Below, piece by piece: positions 26,936 through 35,413 of a stretch of DNA of 64,000 nucleotides (within the stretch, counting starts at the first letter, position 1; every line of letters begins with the position of its first letter). Under the pieces are notes generated by a model. The model searched no databases and was not told the origin of the DNA. It saw only the letters and a program-made list of their open reading frames with translations. Source of the DNA: Metasolibacillus fluoroglycofenilyticus. GTDB taxonomy: Bacteria > Bacillota > Bacilli > Bacillales_A > Planococcaceae. The stretch lies in contig NZ_PYWK01000001.1 in the NCBI RefSeq assembly GCF_003049645.1, positions 1 to 64,000 on the forward strand, given 5' to 3'. The position numbers and the translations under genes are program-made.

Positions 26936-27412
26936 ATGGAAAGAAAAAGAACAACGATTGTATTGTTTAGTGGAGATTATGATAAGGCGATGGCAGCGTA
27001 TATTATTGCAAATGGTGCCGCTGCTTATGACCATGACGTAACGATTTTTCATACGTTCTGGGGTATTAATGCGTTGCGTAAGCAACAGCCTATCGAGGTG
27101 CAAAAAGGCTTTTTAGAAAAAATGTTTGGGCGAATGATGCCACGCGGTGCAGAAAAGCTTGGTTTATCGAAAATGCAAATGCTTGGTATGGGACCGAAAA
27201 TGATTAAGCATGTAATGAAAAAACATAATGCACTAACATTAACACAGCTAATTGAAATGGCGCAGGAGCAGGATATTAAGCTTGTCTCTTGTACAATGAC
27301 AATGGATTTATTAGGGCTTCAAAAAGAGGAGCTTTTAGATGGTGTGCACTATGCAGGAGTAGCTGCTTACTTAGCTGATGCAGAGCAAGGGCATGTCAAT
27401 TTATTTATCTAG
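26936..27412 (+). CDS. DsrE2-like sulfur-carrier/peroxiredoxin family protein
   Basis: 158 aa, DsrE/DsrF-like fold: TTIVLFSGDYDKAMAAYIIA at the N-terminus, VTIFHTFWGINALR (~41-54) and the C-terminal VSCTMTMDLLGL (~120-131), holding the only conserved Cys. DsrE2 proteins accept sulfane sulfur from rhodanese and pass it to TusA, both encoded next. TGGAGG precedes the ATG at 26936. Confidence 0.85.
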   Translation: MERKRTTIVLFSGDYDKAMAAYIIANGAAAYDHDVTIFHTFWGINALRKQQPIEVQKGFLEKMFGRMMPRGAEKLGLSKMQMLGMGPKMIKHVMKKHNALTLTQLIEMAQEQDIKLVSCTMTMDLLGLQKEELLDGVHYAGVAAYLADAEQGHVNLFI

Positions 27413-27423
27413 GAGGAGTTCAT

Positions 27424-27771
27424 ATGACAGCCTTTATCATTTTTTTAGTTATTGTTGCATTTTTAGCATGGCGCATGTTGCCAGCCAAAGGGATAAAAGC
27501 GATTTCAACTGAGGAGCTTGCGACAATTATTAATGACCGTGGCAAAATATTTATCGATGTGCGAACACCTTCAGAATATAAGGGGCGACATATTCAGCAA
27601 TTTAAAAATATGCCACTTGGTACGGATTTTTCAAAGCTACCGAGGGATGGAGATATTTTCGTCATTTGTCAAAGTGGTATGCGGAGTGCACAGGCATGTA
27701 AACAAATGAAAAAGCTAGGCTACGATAATATTACAAATATTCGGGGTGGCATGAATGCATGGAAAGGATGA
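27424..27771 (+). CDS. Membrane-anchored rhodanese
   Basis: 115 aa. An N-terminal hydrophobic helix (~3-20) is followed by a single rhodanese domain with DVRTPSEYKGRH and the active loop FVICQSGMRSAQ (Cys ~83). AGGAGG sits 7 bases before the ATG and 11 bases separate it from dsrE2. The anchor would place the domain at the membrane, facing side uncertain. Confidence 0.85.
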   Translation: MTAFIIFLVIVAFLAWRMLPAKGIKAISTEELATIINDRGKIFIDVRTPSEYKGRHIQQFKNMPLGTDFSKLPRDGDIFVICQSGMRSAQACKQMKKLGYDNITNIRGGMNAWKG

Positions 27772-27776
27772 AAAAA

Positions 27777-28079
27777 ATGAAGCAGATTTCGACAGAGGAA
27801 GTAGAGAAACAATTAGCGGCAGGTGAAAACTTGCAATTAATAGATGTGCGAGAGGTTGATGAAGTTCAAGAGGGACATATTCCGGGTATAAAGCATATTC
27901 CGTTAGGGTTGCTTGAATTTCGTTTGCAAGAGCTCGATAAAAATACACCATATATTATCGTATGTCGCTCTGGCGGACGTAGCGGGCTTGCTACAGCATT
28001 TTTACAGGAGCGAGGCTATGATGCAACGAATATGACTGGTGGAATGCAGGCTTGGCAAGGCATATTAAATAGGAGGTAA
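27777..28079 (+). CDS. Single-domain rhodanese
   Basis: 100 aa, soluble: LIDVREVDEVQEGHIPG and the active loop IVCRSGGRSGLA. ATG 27777 has GGAAAGGA 8 bases upstream. ATGs at 27759 and 27768 in the same frame are alternatives and would overlap the previous gene. Sulfurtransferase in the persulfide operon, 5 bases before the TusA-rhodanese fusion. Confidence 0.85.
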   Translation: MKQISTEEVEKQLAAGENLQLIDVREVDEVQEGHIPGIKHIPLGLLEFRLQELDKNTPYIIVCRSGGRSGLATAFLQERGYDATNMTGGMQAWQGILNRR

Positions 28080-28084
28080 AAAAT

Positions 28085-28642
28085 ATGACGATTAAGGCAG
28101 ATGTCCAATTAGATGCAAAAGGTTTGGCATGTCCAATGCCAATTGTGCGTACAAAAAAAGCGATGGCAGATTTAATAGATGGGCAAATATTAGAGGTACA
28201 GGCGACAGATCGTGGCTCTACAGCGGATTTAGCAGCATGGGCGCAGTCTGCTCAGCATCAATATATCGGAACGACAGAGCAGGGGGATGTACTCTATCAC
28301 TATATTCGAAAATGCTCTAATGAGGATGTGATAGAAAAGCCATTTGAGCAAACAGTTACAAATGAGCAATTGCAGCAATCAACAGATGGAATCATTTTAG
28401 ATGTACGTGAGGAAGTAGAGTATGTATTTGGTCATATAGCTGGGGCAAAATCGATTCCTCTAGGGGAGCTAGATGCGCGTTTACATGAACTAGCAAAGGA
28501 ACAGACGATTTATGTCATTTGTCGAACAGGAAAGCGCAGTGATTTTGCAGCGCAAAAGTTAGCAAATGCGGGATTCAAAAATGTCTATAATGTGTTGCCG
28601 GGGATGACGGAATGGCAGGGCGAGCTAGAAAAATCGATATAA
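28085..28642 (+). CDS. TusA-rhodanese fusion protein
   Basis: 185 aa. Residues ~5-75 are a TusA domain with [18 protein letters not shown] (Cys16-Pro-Met-Pro). Residues ~90-183 are a rhodanese domain with [13 protein letters not shown] and [12 protein letters not shown]. Joining the carrier and a sulfur donor in one chain suggests direct persulfide transfer. AGGAGG 7 bases upstream. The neighbouring genes encode the same domains separately. Confidence 0.88.
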   Translation: MTIKADVQLDAKGLACPMPIVRTKKAMADLIDGQILEVQATDRGSTADLAAWAQSAQHQYIGTTEQGDVLYHYIRKCSNEDVIEKPFEQTVTNEQLQQSTDGIILDVREEVEYVFGHIAGAKSIPLGELDARLHELAKEQTIYVICRTGKRSDFAAQKLANAGFKNVYNVLPGMTEWQGELEKSI

Positions 28643-28686
28643 ATTTAAGCGGTGGGGGATGCCCTGCCAAAAAAATCGAAAAAATA

Positions 28687-28702
28687 ATACCTCAGGGGGT
28701 AA
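28687..28702 (+). promoter_or_regulatory. CstR-like operator overlapping the MBL ribosome site
   Basis: ATACCTCAGGGGGTAA, preceded by AAAATA exactly as at the dsrE2 site. The AGGGGG part is also the best ribosome site for the start at 28707. Confidence 0.6.
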
Positions 28703-28706
28703 TCGT

Positions 28707-29834
28707 ATGGTAGTGATTAAGTGGACAGCAGCAGATGTTGCACGAAGAGTAATTAATGATGATAAGCTTTTTATTTTAGATGTACGCAATAAAGAGGCTT
28801 TCGAGGATTGGAAAATTGAAGGTAGGCAATTTAATTATTTAAACATACCTTACTTTGAATTGCTAGACGGCATAGAGGAAGTATTGCCACAAATCCCTTC
28901 AGATAGAGAGTTGTTAGTTGTTTGTGCCAAGGAAGGCTCTTCTATTATGATTGCCAAAATGTTAGATGAGGCAGGACGTGAAGCAGCTTATTTAGAGGGC
29001 GGTATGAAATCTTGGAGCATTTATCTTGAACCAATTAAAATAGGGGATTTAACAGGTGGCGGCGAGCTGTACCAATTCGTGCGTTTAGGCAAAGGCTGTT
29101 TATCGTATATGGTTGTCGCTGATGGCGAGGCAGCAGTAATTGATGCGGTGCGTTTTACAGATGTGTTTCTTGATTTTGCTAAAGAAAAGAATGTGAAAAT
29201 TACCTATGTATTTGACACACATTTGCATGCCGACCATATTTCTGGTGGACGACAAATCGCGGCGGCAACAGGTGCTGCGTATTATTTGCCACCGAAGGAT
29301 GCAGAGGAGATTGTGTTTGATTGTGAGGACCTTACAGATGGGCTAAAGGTGCAAATTGGCTCAGCGAATGTGACGATAGAGGCTCTGTATTCACCGGGGC
29401 ATACGATTGGTTCCACATCATTTATTATTGATGATCGCTATTTGTTAACAGGTGATATTTTATTTATTGATTCAATTGGTCGTCCAGATTTAGCAGGACT
29501 TGCGGAGGATTGGGTAGGTGATTTACGTCAGACGCTTTATGAGCGTTACCGTGAGTTAATCGATGATTTAATTGTACTACCTGCACATTTCATGATAGTA
29601 GAGGAGTTAAATGCAGATGGGCAGGTAGCGAAACGTTTAGGTGATTTATTTGCAGAAAATCACGGTTTAAATATCGAAAATGAAGAAGAATTCCGCAGGA
29701 CGGTAACGGATAATTTGCCACCACAGCCGAATGCTTATCAGCAAATACGACAAGTGAATATGGGTAAACTAAAGCCTAGCTATGATGAGCAAACGGAAAT
29801 GGAAATCGGACCGAACCGTTGCGCGGTTAGATAA
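28707..29834 (+). CDS. Rhodanese-MBL-fold protein (persulfide dioxygenase-like)
   Basis: 375 aa. A short N-terminal rhodanese-like domain (~1-105) has Cys in VVCAKEGSS, a variant loop. A metallo-beta-lactamase domain (~118-350) has [11 protein letters not shown] (metal-binding HxHxDH), SPGHTIGS and LTGDILF. This fits the ETHE1/CstB group that oxidises low-molecular-weight persulfides to sulfite. The order is the reverse of CstB, where MBL comes first. ATG at 28707. Longer frames begin before the operator. Confidence 0.82.
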   Translation: MVVIKWTAADVARRVINDDKLFILDVRNKEAFEDWKIEGRQFNYLNIPYFELLDGIEEVLPQIPSDRELLVVCAKEGSSIMIAKMLDEAGREAAYLEGGMKSWSIYLEPIKIGDLTGGGELYQFVRLGKGCLSYMVVADGEAAVIDAVRFTDVFLDFAKEKNVKITYVFDTHLHADHISGGRQIAAATGAAYYLPPKDAEEIVFDCEDLTDGLKVQIGSANVTIEALYSPGHTIGSTSFIIDDRYLLTGDILFIDSIGRPDLAGLAEDWVGDLRQTLYERYRELIDDLIVLPAHFMIVEELNADGQVAKRLGDLFAENHGLNIENEEEFRRTVTDNLPPQPNAYQQIRQVNMGKLKPSYDEQTEMEIGPNRCAVR

Positions 29835-30005
29835 TAAAAGGAAGATAGAGGTGTCCAAAAGCATTGTTTTATCTGCTTTGTAGACGTTTCAATAATGTTT
29901 CAACAAGGGTATAGCTATGCATATTTAGTTTAGCTGCATTTCTCTAAGTTATTGTGAAGAAGTAAAAATTAAATGAGTATTGTAAAAAGAAGAGAGGTTT
30001 TTTTG

Positions 30006-30233
30006 ATGAAAAATACAACAATTTTAGATGCAAAGGGCTTAGCATGTCCAATGCCGATTGTACGTACAAAAAAAGCGATTGATTCACTTGAGTCAGGCGA
30101 AATTTTGGAGGTGCATGTAACGGATAAAGGTTCGTTGGCTGATATTCCTGCATGGGCAAGCGCAGGAGGTCACGAAATTACCGAGCAAACAGAAGAGGCT
30201 GGCGTGTTTGTTTTTCGTATTAAAAAAGCATAG
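30006..30233 (+). CDS. TusA-family sulfur carrier
   Basis: 75 aa. [20 protein letters not shown] with Cys in the CPMP motif (~residue 13). It shares most of its N-terminus with the TusA half of the fusion at 28085, so one probably arose by duplication. AGAGAGG lies upstream of ATG 30006. Confidence 0.87.
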   Translation: MKNTTILDAKGLACPMPIVRTKKAIDSLESGEILEVHVTDKGSLADIPAWASAGGHEITEQTEEAGVFVFRIKKA

Positions 30234-30257
30234 CTAGCATAGAAAGAAGGATGTGGG

Positions 30258-31031
30258 ATGGGTGTAACATTTATTATTGTGCTGTTTGCAATTGGCTTTG
30301 TAGGTTCATTTATTTCGGGTATGCTCGGTGTTGGAGGCTCTATTATTAAATATCCGATGCTGTTGTATATCCCGCCGTTATTTGGCTTGGCAGCATTTAC
30401 AGCGCATGAAGTATCAGGCATTAGCGCTGTGCAAGTGTTTTTCGCCTCCATTGCAGGGGTCTGGGCTTATCGCAAAGGAGGATACTTAAATAAAGCGCTT
30501 ATTTTAACAATGGGAAGTGCTATTTTAGTAGGTAGCTTTGTAGGTAGCTTTGGTTCCTCTAATTTATCTGAGACGAGTGTCAATATTGTTTATGGCATAT
30601 TAGCTACAATTGCTGCAGCTATGATGTTTGTACCAAAAAAACAGCTCGATGATAAGCCGTTAGAGCAGGTAGTATTTAATAAGCCGCTCGCAGCAATTTT
30701 GGCATTCATCGTTGGTATAGGGTCTGGGATTGTCGGGGCGGCAGGGGGTTTTTTACTAGTACCAATTTTATTGGTCGTATTAAAAATTCCAACACGTATG
30801 ACGATTGCCACAAGTCTAGCCATTACATTTATTTCATCCATTGGAGGCAGTATCGGCAAGCTAATGACGGGGCAAGTTGACTATGCCGCAGCAGTCATTA
30901 TGATTATCGCAAGCATCATTGCTGCTCCTCTTGGTGCAAAGGCTGGCAAGGCGCTCAATACAAAAGTATTACAAATGATTTTGGCTTTTCTTATATTGGC
31001 TACAGCAGTTAAGATTTGGGTAGATATGTAA
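30258..31031 (+). CDS. TauE/SafE-family sulfite/sulfonate exporter
   Basis: 257 aa, eight helices in two repeats: GMLGVGGSIIKYPMLL (~20-35) and GIVGAAGGFLLVPILL (~157-172). In CstR operons this family exports sulfite or thiosulfate made by persulfide oxidation. It lies 24 bases after tusA and probably disposes of the MBL enzyme's product. Confidence 0.87.
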   Translation: MGVTFIIVLFAIGFVGSFISGMLGVGGSIIKYPMLLYIPPLFGLAAFTAHEVSGISAVQVFFASIAGVWAYRKGGYLNKALILTMGSAILVGSFVGSFGSSNLSETSVNIVYGILATIAAAMMFVPKKQLDDKPLEQVVFNKPLAAILAFIVGIGSGIVGAAGGFLLVPILLVVLKIPTRMTIATSLAITFISSIGGSIGKLMTGQVDYAAAVIMIIASIIAAPLGAKAGKALNTKVLQMILAFLILATAVKIWVDM

Positions 31032-31095
31032 AGACGATGAAATGGCAATCCTCTTTCATGTACGTCATAATATGTATATGGAAGGGGGCCATCTA

Positions 31096-32022
31096 ATGAA
31101 AGTGCCAATTATTGATTTACATTGTGATGTACTTTATAAATACGAGAATCAGGAAGTCGATTTTGTAAATGCCACACAACTAGACGTGAACTTGCAAAAC
31201 TTGCGTCAAGGAAATGTCAAAGTACAGGCATTCGCCATCTTTATCCAACCAACTATACCAAAAGCAGAAAAAATAAAATCTGCGCTACGTCAGTTGTATT
31301 ATTTTAAAACGCATGTAGTGCGACCAGAAAATAAAGTCGTACATATTAAAAATTGGTCTGATATTGAGCGTTTACAGGATGATGAAATAGGGGCAGTGCT
31401 GACAATTGAAGGTGTCGATTTTTTAGAGGGCGACATAAAAATGTGGCATTTATTTAGGGAGTTTGGTGTATTAAGTATCGGTCTAACGTGGAATAACGCG
31501 AATGAGGCTGCGGACGGTGTTGAGGAGGATTTAGGGCGAGGCGTAACAGCATTTGGGCAAGAAATTATTCAGTTAAATAATGCACATAAGGTGTTTACAG
31601 ATGTCTCCCATTTAAGTGAGCAAAGCTTTTGGGATGTTTTAGAGCTGGCGGACTATGTTATTGCCTCGCATTCAAATGCGAAGGCGTTATGTTCGCATCG
31701 CAGAAACTTAAACGATGAGCAAATTAAAGCGATGGTGGCGAAAAAAGCACCAATCCATATCGTTTATTGCCCGATGTTTATTGTAGAAAAAAGGGAGGCG
31801 ACGATAGCGGATTTAATCAAGCATATCGACCATATTTGTGCGCTTGGTGGCAAAAATCTGATTGGCTTTGGCTCAGACTTTGATGGCATTAATGAAAAGG
31901 TAAAGCATTTAGCTAATGCTAGCCAGCATTTCAATTTAGTAAATGAGCTGATGAAATATTACTCAGAGGATGAAGTGCGCGGCTTTGCCTATCAAAACTT
32001 TTTAAATCATTTACCAAAATAA
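31096..32022 (+). CDS. Membrane-dipeptidase family (M19) hydrolase
   Basis: 308 aa. The N-terminal IIDLHCDVLYKYE gives the zinc-binding HxD, TIEGVDFLEGD the bridging Glu (~114). DVSHLSEQSFWDVLELAD and ASHSNAKALCSHRRNL give later His ligands, and GFGSDFDGI the C-terminal Asp. M19 enzymes cleave dipeptides, some beta-lactams and Cys-Gly. GAAGGGGG precedes ATG 31096. It may be read through from tauE, so a link to thiol turnover is possible but unproven. Confidence 0.85.
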   Translation: MKVPIIDLHCDVLYKYENQEVDFVNATQLDVNLQNLRQGNVKVQAFAIFIQPTIPKAEKIKSALRQLYYFKTHVVRPENKVVHIKNWSDIERLQDDEIGAVLTIEGVDFLEGDIKMWHLFREFGVLSIGLTWNNANEAADGVEEDLGRGVTAFGQEIIQLNNAHKVFTDVSHLSEQSFWDVLELADYVIASHSNAKALCSHRRNLNDEQIKAMVAKKAPIHIVYCPMFIVEKREATIADLIKHIDHICALGGKNLIGFGSDFDGINEKVKHLANASQHFNLVNELMKYYSEDEVRGFAYQNFLNHLPK

Positions 32023-32029
32023 TAGAGTG

Positions 32030-32200
32030 ACAGTAGCGATGATGTTTCACAAAATGTTGATTCCTATAAACAGAGAACGCCTCTTTTGAAAATGGGATGA
32101 ACACAGGGTTTATTAGCCTTCTTTTGCATTTAAAATAGGTGTAAAGTTAATTTTCCTTGCCATGAAGAGTGATTCGACTTTTAAGCCAGCATCGTTTCAG
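32030..32200 (+). repeat. Family B intergenic element, copy B2
   Basis: Contains CAGTAGCGATGATGTTTCAC, AAAATGTTGATTCCTATAAA, CAGAGAACGCCTCTTTTGAA, GGGTTTATTAG and TTTTGCATTTAAAATAGGTG. It lacks the leading GTCCAAAA hairpin and shares its second half with B4. Confidence 0.8.
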
Positions 32201-32206
32201 GCTATT

Positions 32207-32470
32207 TTAGCGCTCATTTCCAATAGATTTTTGTAAAGTATTGTGCATTTCCAGTAAATTATCGTACTTCTCCTTCCCCATCCCATTTTCAATTTTCTCT
32301 TGCATTTGTGACCAAATAGGCGATGCCTCCTTTAATCTGGCAAGACCTTTATCTGTTATGGAGACAGATAAAGGTCTTGAATCGTTTTTATCCTTTGTTA
32401 CATTCACAAAGCCGCTAGTCTTTAGAATATGAACATTGCGAGTGACAGTCGTTTGATGAATTAGAACATT
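32207..32470 (-). pseudogene. MarR-family regulator, 5'-truncated
   Basis: About 87 residues match the C-terminal two-thirds of a MarR repressor: recognition helix HQTTVTRNVHILKTSGFV, wing DKNDSRPLSVSITDKG and C-terminal dimer helices. The first ~45 residues are missing. The frame instead runs back into the end of the PCYCGC lipoprotein gene, at which point MarR similarity stops. It is probably a remnant left by a deletion at this junction. Confidence 0.75.
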
Positions 32471-32948
32471 ATGCAGGAAATGGTGTATTTGTTGGCTTTT
32501 CGTAGCCTTCCTTATACATTTCATCAATTGTTTGGCGGATTTCTTGTAAATTCATACCTTCCTTATACATCTTCGCAGATTGTAAAGCAATTTCTAAACA
32601 TACGAGGCAGCGAGTTCCATGGTCATCCCAAACGATAGCCCCACCGTCCTTCACCTCTTGAATAAAGCAATTTAAGTTGTTACGATGCCCTACCGATGCC
32701 CCACATCCACAATAACAAGGCATCCACTCTAAAATGTCTGTAGCCTGTCCCGCAATTTGATAAGTAAGGCGAACATTTTCTGGTTGCGCATCTAGGAAAG
32801 AGGGAAGTATATCAGCGCTTGCTGTTTCCTCTTGAATATCTCCATTAATGTGCAGATGACCATCATTTTCATCATGTACCTCTTCCTTTGCCCCACATGC
32901 AGCTAACAAAAAAACAATCGTTAATAAGCTAAATAGTATTTTTTTCAT
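32469..32948 (-). CDS. PCYCGC-motif lipoprotein
   Basis: 159 aa. Lipoprotein signal with lipobox LLAAC (~17-21), then a domain with the defining MPCYCGCG (~82-89) plus further Cys in NCFIQE and TRCLVCLE. It is an extracytoplasmic lipid-anchored protein of unknown function in Bacillales, with the Cys set suggesting metal binding. AAAGGAG precedes ATG 32948. Its end abuts the MarR remnant, so the last residues may be altered. Confidence 0.85.
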   Translation of the reverse strand: MKKILFSLLTIVFLLAACGAKEEVHDENDGHLHINGDIQEETASADILPSFLDAQPENVRLTYQIAGQATDILEWMPCYCGCGASVGHRNNLNCFIQEVKDGGAIVWDDHGTRCLVCLEIALQSAKMYKEGMNLQEIRQTIDEMYKEGYEKPTNTPFPA

Positions 32949-33039
32949 TTGCTTTAACTCTCCTTTAAAATGGGTAGCTTTAATTAAATTATAGCATAGG
33001 GGGGTATGGTACAAGATTGAACAATTCATGACAATAAGT

Positions 33040-33359
33040 AAATTTTCATTAATAAACTATTATTTACAATCATGCATTATAATAATTTTCCTTCGATTTA
33101 TCGCGCATTAACGGCAGTAAGACACCGAATTCAAGATTTGAGTGAAATTGGCTTAAGGATAATTGGGAGATGGGGAAAACCTTCACTGATTGAAGCTTCA
33201 CTTTATGAATTTCGCTAAAAACTGCTTGAAAGCGCTTTTTTTCTGCTCGAATAAGATGAATTTCTTAGAGTGGTAAGAAAATTTTGCGTTGATTTTTGTT
33301 TTTTAAAACATTAAGCTGAGAAAATGTGAGAACAAACTTCTTTTTATCTCTTATTTAAC
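33040..33359. other. Intergenic, nothing recognised
   Basis: AT-rich upstream region between the divergent lipoprotein and nhaC genes. No ORF, RNA motif or clear promoter seen. Confidence 0.4.
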
Positions 33360-33361
33360 TT

Positions 33362-33583
33362 CTTTCAGTAGAAGTTTCCCACCGCGGTGAGATGAATATA
33401 AGTATTAGTCAGAGTGATTAATACTGTGTTGGTCTCGGTTCCGGCGGATGTCACAGATTTTGAAGGAACACCTGCGCGATGCAGGTCAGTTAACCGTTGT
33501 CACAGGATGTGACGGTTTGAGGTTAACTTCCACCAAACAGTTTGAAGAATCTGAACGCAGTTACGCCGAGGCGTAATTGATAA
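33362..33583 (+). repeat. Family A intergenic element, copy A5
   Basis: The clearest copy: TTTCAGTAGAAGTTTCCCAC, GGCGGATGTCACAGATTTTG, a GTTAACCGTTGTCAC block, AACTTCCACCAAACAG, GAATCTGAACG, then hairpin arms CAGTTACGCC/GGCGTAATTG at 33558-33579. It ends ~90 bases before nhaC. Confidence 0.85.
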
Positions 33584-33675
33584 GCTTATAAACTTCAAGT
33601 AGGGGATGAAAAGAAGTTTGAAGGTAAGTACATCAGACAACTGAGAAATAGCATAAATGTAAAGGGGTTAGTTTA

Positions 33676-35106
33676 ATGAAGAAGGAAATAAGTGCAAAAT
33701 GGGCATTGCTTACTTTTGCGATTATGATTACAGCAATGATTATTACCGTAGTAAAACTTGAGCAAAGTCCTCATGTGCCATTAATTATTGGGACAGCAGT
33801 AGCAGCAATTGTTGCTAAATTGCATGGTTTCAAATGGAGCGAGATTGAGGAAATGATGTATAAGGGGATACGACTAGCTTTACCAGCTATCGTTATTATT
33901 ATATTAGTAGGGTTAGTTATTGGCGCATGGATTGGTAGCGGTGTAGTTGCAACAATGATTTATTATGGTTTAAAGCTTATTTCTCCAGCGTGGTTTTTAG
34001 TAACAATTTTGCTATTATGCGCAATTGTTTCATTAGCGATTGGGAGCTCTTGGTCAACGATGGCGACAATTGGAGTTGCTGGCATGGGAATTGGCCTAAG
34101 TATGGGTATTCCAGCAGCAATGATTGCGGGAGCTGTTATTTCTGGGGCTTATTTTGGTGACAAAATGTCGCCATTGTCAGATACAACAAATTTAGCAGCA
34201 GGTTTAACTGGTACAGATTTATTTGATCATATTAAACATATGCTTTATACAACGATACCAGCGCTAGTTATTGCATTTGCCGTATTTGGTATTATGGGAC
34301 GTCGCTTTGCAGATATTTCAATGAAGTCAGACGAAATTTTGACAACGCTTAAAGTAATGGAGCAGAGTTTTGTGATTTCTCCATGGTTACTTCTTGTCCC
34401 AGTGGGTGTTATCGTACTTGTTGGTCTAAAAGTTCCAGCAATACCAGCATTGGTAGCGGGTATTGTATCAGGGTTCCTATTGCAAATCTTTGTGCAAGGT
34501 GGAACAGCAACTGAGGCAGTTACGGCATTGCAGGAAGGTTTTGCTATTGCGACTGGCAATGAAATGGTGGATGAGCTTTTTAATCGTGGTGGCTTAGATT
34601 CAATGATGGGAACGGTTTCAATGACAATTGTGGCGATGACATTCGGAGGTATTTTAGAGTACTCTGGCATGTTACGAGCTTTAATGAATGTGATTGTTAA
34701 GTTTGCAAAGTCAACTGGAAGTCTTGTTGCTTCAACGATTGCTGCTTGTTTTACGACAAACGCAACATGCTCGGAGCAATATATTTCAATTGTCGTACCT
34801 TCCCGTATGTTTGCAGAAGTTTACGAGAAGCGCGGCTTGCATTCTAAAAACTTGTCACGAGCTTTAGAGGATGGTGGAACATTAACATCTGTTTTTGTCC
34901 CTTGGAATACTTGCGGTGTATTTATTTTAGCCACTTTAGGTGTAGGGGCGATGGAATATGCACCGTATGCGATTTTAAACTTTGTAGTACCAATTATTTC
35001 TATTATTTATGCATATGTAGGCTTTGCTATTGTGAAGTTAACACCGGAAGAAATGGCTGCTGCTGAGCAACGTAGAAAGCAGCAAGAGCAAGAAGCGGCA
35101 GTATAA
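33676..35106 (+). CDS. nhaC: Na+/H+ antiporter NhaC
   Basis: 476 aa, ~11-12 helices. NhaC family blocks: AIGSSWSTMATIGVAGMGIG (~118-137), ISGAYFGDKMSPLSDTTNLA (~151-170) with the Asp residues of the transport site, and the FTTNATCSEQY stretch (~358-368). It exchanges Na+ (or malate/lactate-coupled ions in MleN relatives) for H+. Second sodium extruder here after Mrp. AAAGGGG precedes the ATG; monocistronic. Confidence 0.85.
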   Translation: MKKEISAKWALLTFAIMITAMIITVVKLEQSPHVPLIIGTAVAAIVAKLHGFKWSEIEEMMYKGIRLALPAIVIIILVGLVIGAWIGSGVVATMIYYGLKLISPAWFLVTILLLCAIVSLAIGSSWSTMATIGVAGMGIGLSMGIPAAMIAGAVISGAYFGDKMSPLSDTTNLAAGLTGTDLFDHIKHMLYTTIPALVIAFAVFGIMGRRFADISMKSDEILTTLKVMEQSFVISPWLLLVPVGVIVLVGLKVPAIPALVAGIVSGFLLQIFVQGGTATEAVTALQEGFAIATGNEMVDELFNRGGLDSMMGTVSMTIVAMTFGGILEYSGMLRALMNVIVKFAKSTGSLVASTIAACFTTNATCSEQYISIVVPSRMFAEVYEKRGLHSKNLSRALEDGGTLTSVFVPWNTCGVFILATLGVGAMEYAPYAILNFVVPIISIIYAYVGFAIVKLTPEEMAAAEQRRKQQEQEAAV

Positions 35107-35149
35107 TATTAAAAAATATGGGGAATCTCTTAAAAAATTAAGCCGATGT

Positions 35150-35297
35150 GCTGTTTCACTCTCCTCAGTGCAGTGAAAAATTAGCTTTACGCTTATTTTA
35201 AATGCAAAAGTAAGCGGATAAACCTAATGTTTATTATATTTTTAAAGGAAGTTCTCTCTATTTATTTAGTGATATCTTTGAAGGAATATCACTAAAA
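35150..35297 (-). repeat. Family B intergenic element, copy B4 (reverse)
   Basis: On the minus strand, AGAGAGAACTTCCTTTAAAA, TATAATAAACATTAGGTTTA and TTTTGCATTTAAAATAAGCG align with the second half of B2. The terminator hairpin follows on the plus strand. Confidence 0.75.
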
Positions 35298-35298
35298 G

Positions 35299-35350
35299 CG
35301 TCCCTAAAGCAGGCAATGCACTGCTTTGGGGACGCACTATTGGTTTTTAT
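35299..35350. terminator. Hairpin between nhaC and copA
   Basis: AGCGTCCCTAAAGCAG / CTGCTTTGGGGACGC arms, then TTGGTTTTT. Serves the converging nhaC and copA genes and forms the head of repeat B4. Confidence 0.75.
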
Positions 35351-35413
35351 TTTTACGAAATCATTTAGGGAGGTCGCAAATAAAGCAAAGCTCACTCAAA
35401 TAATTGAAGGATT

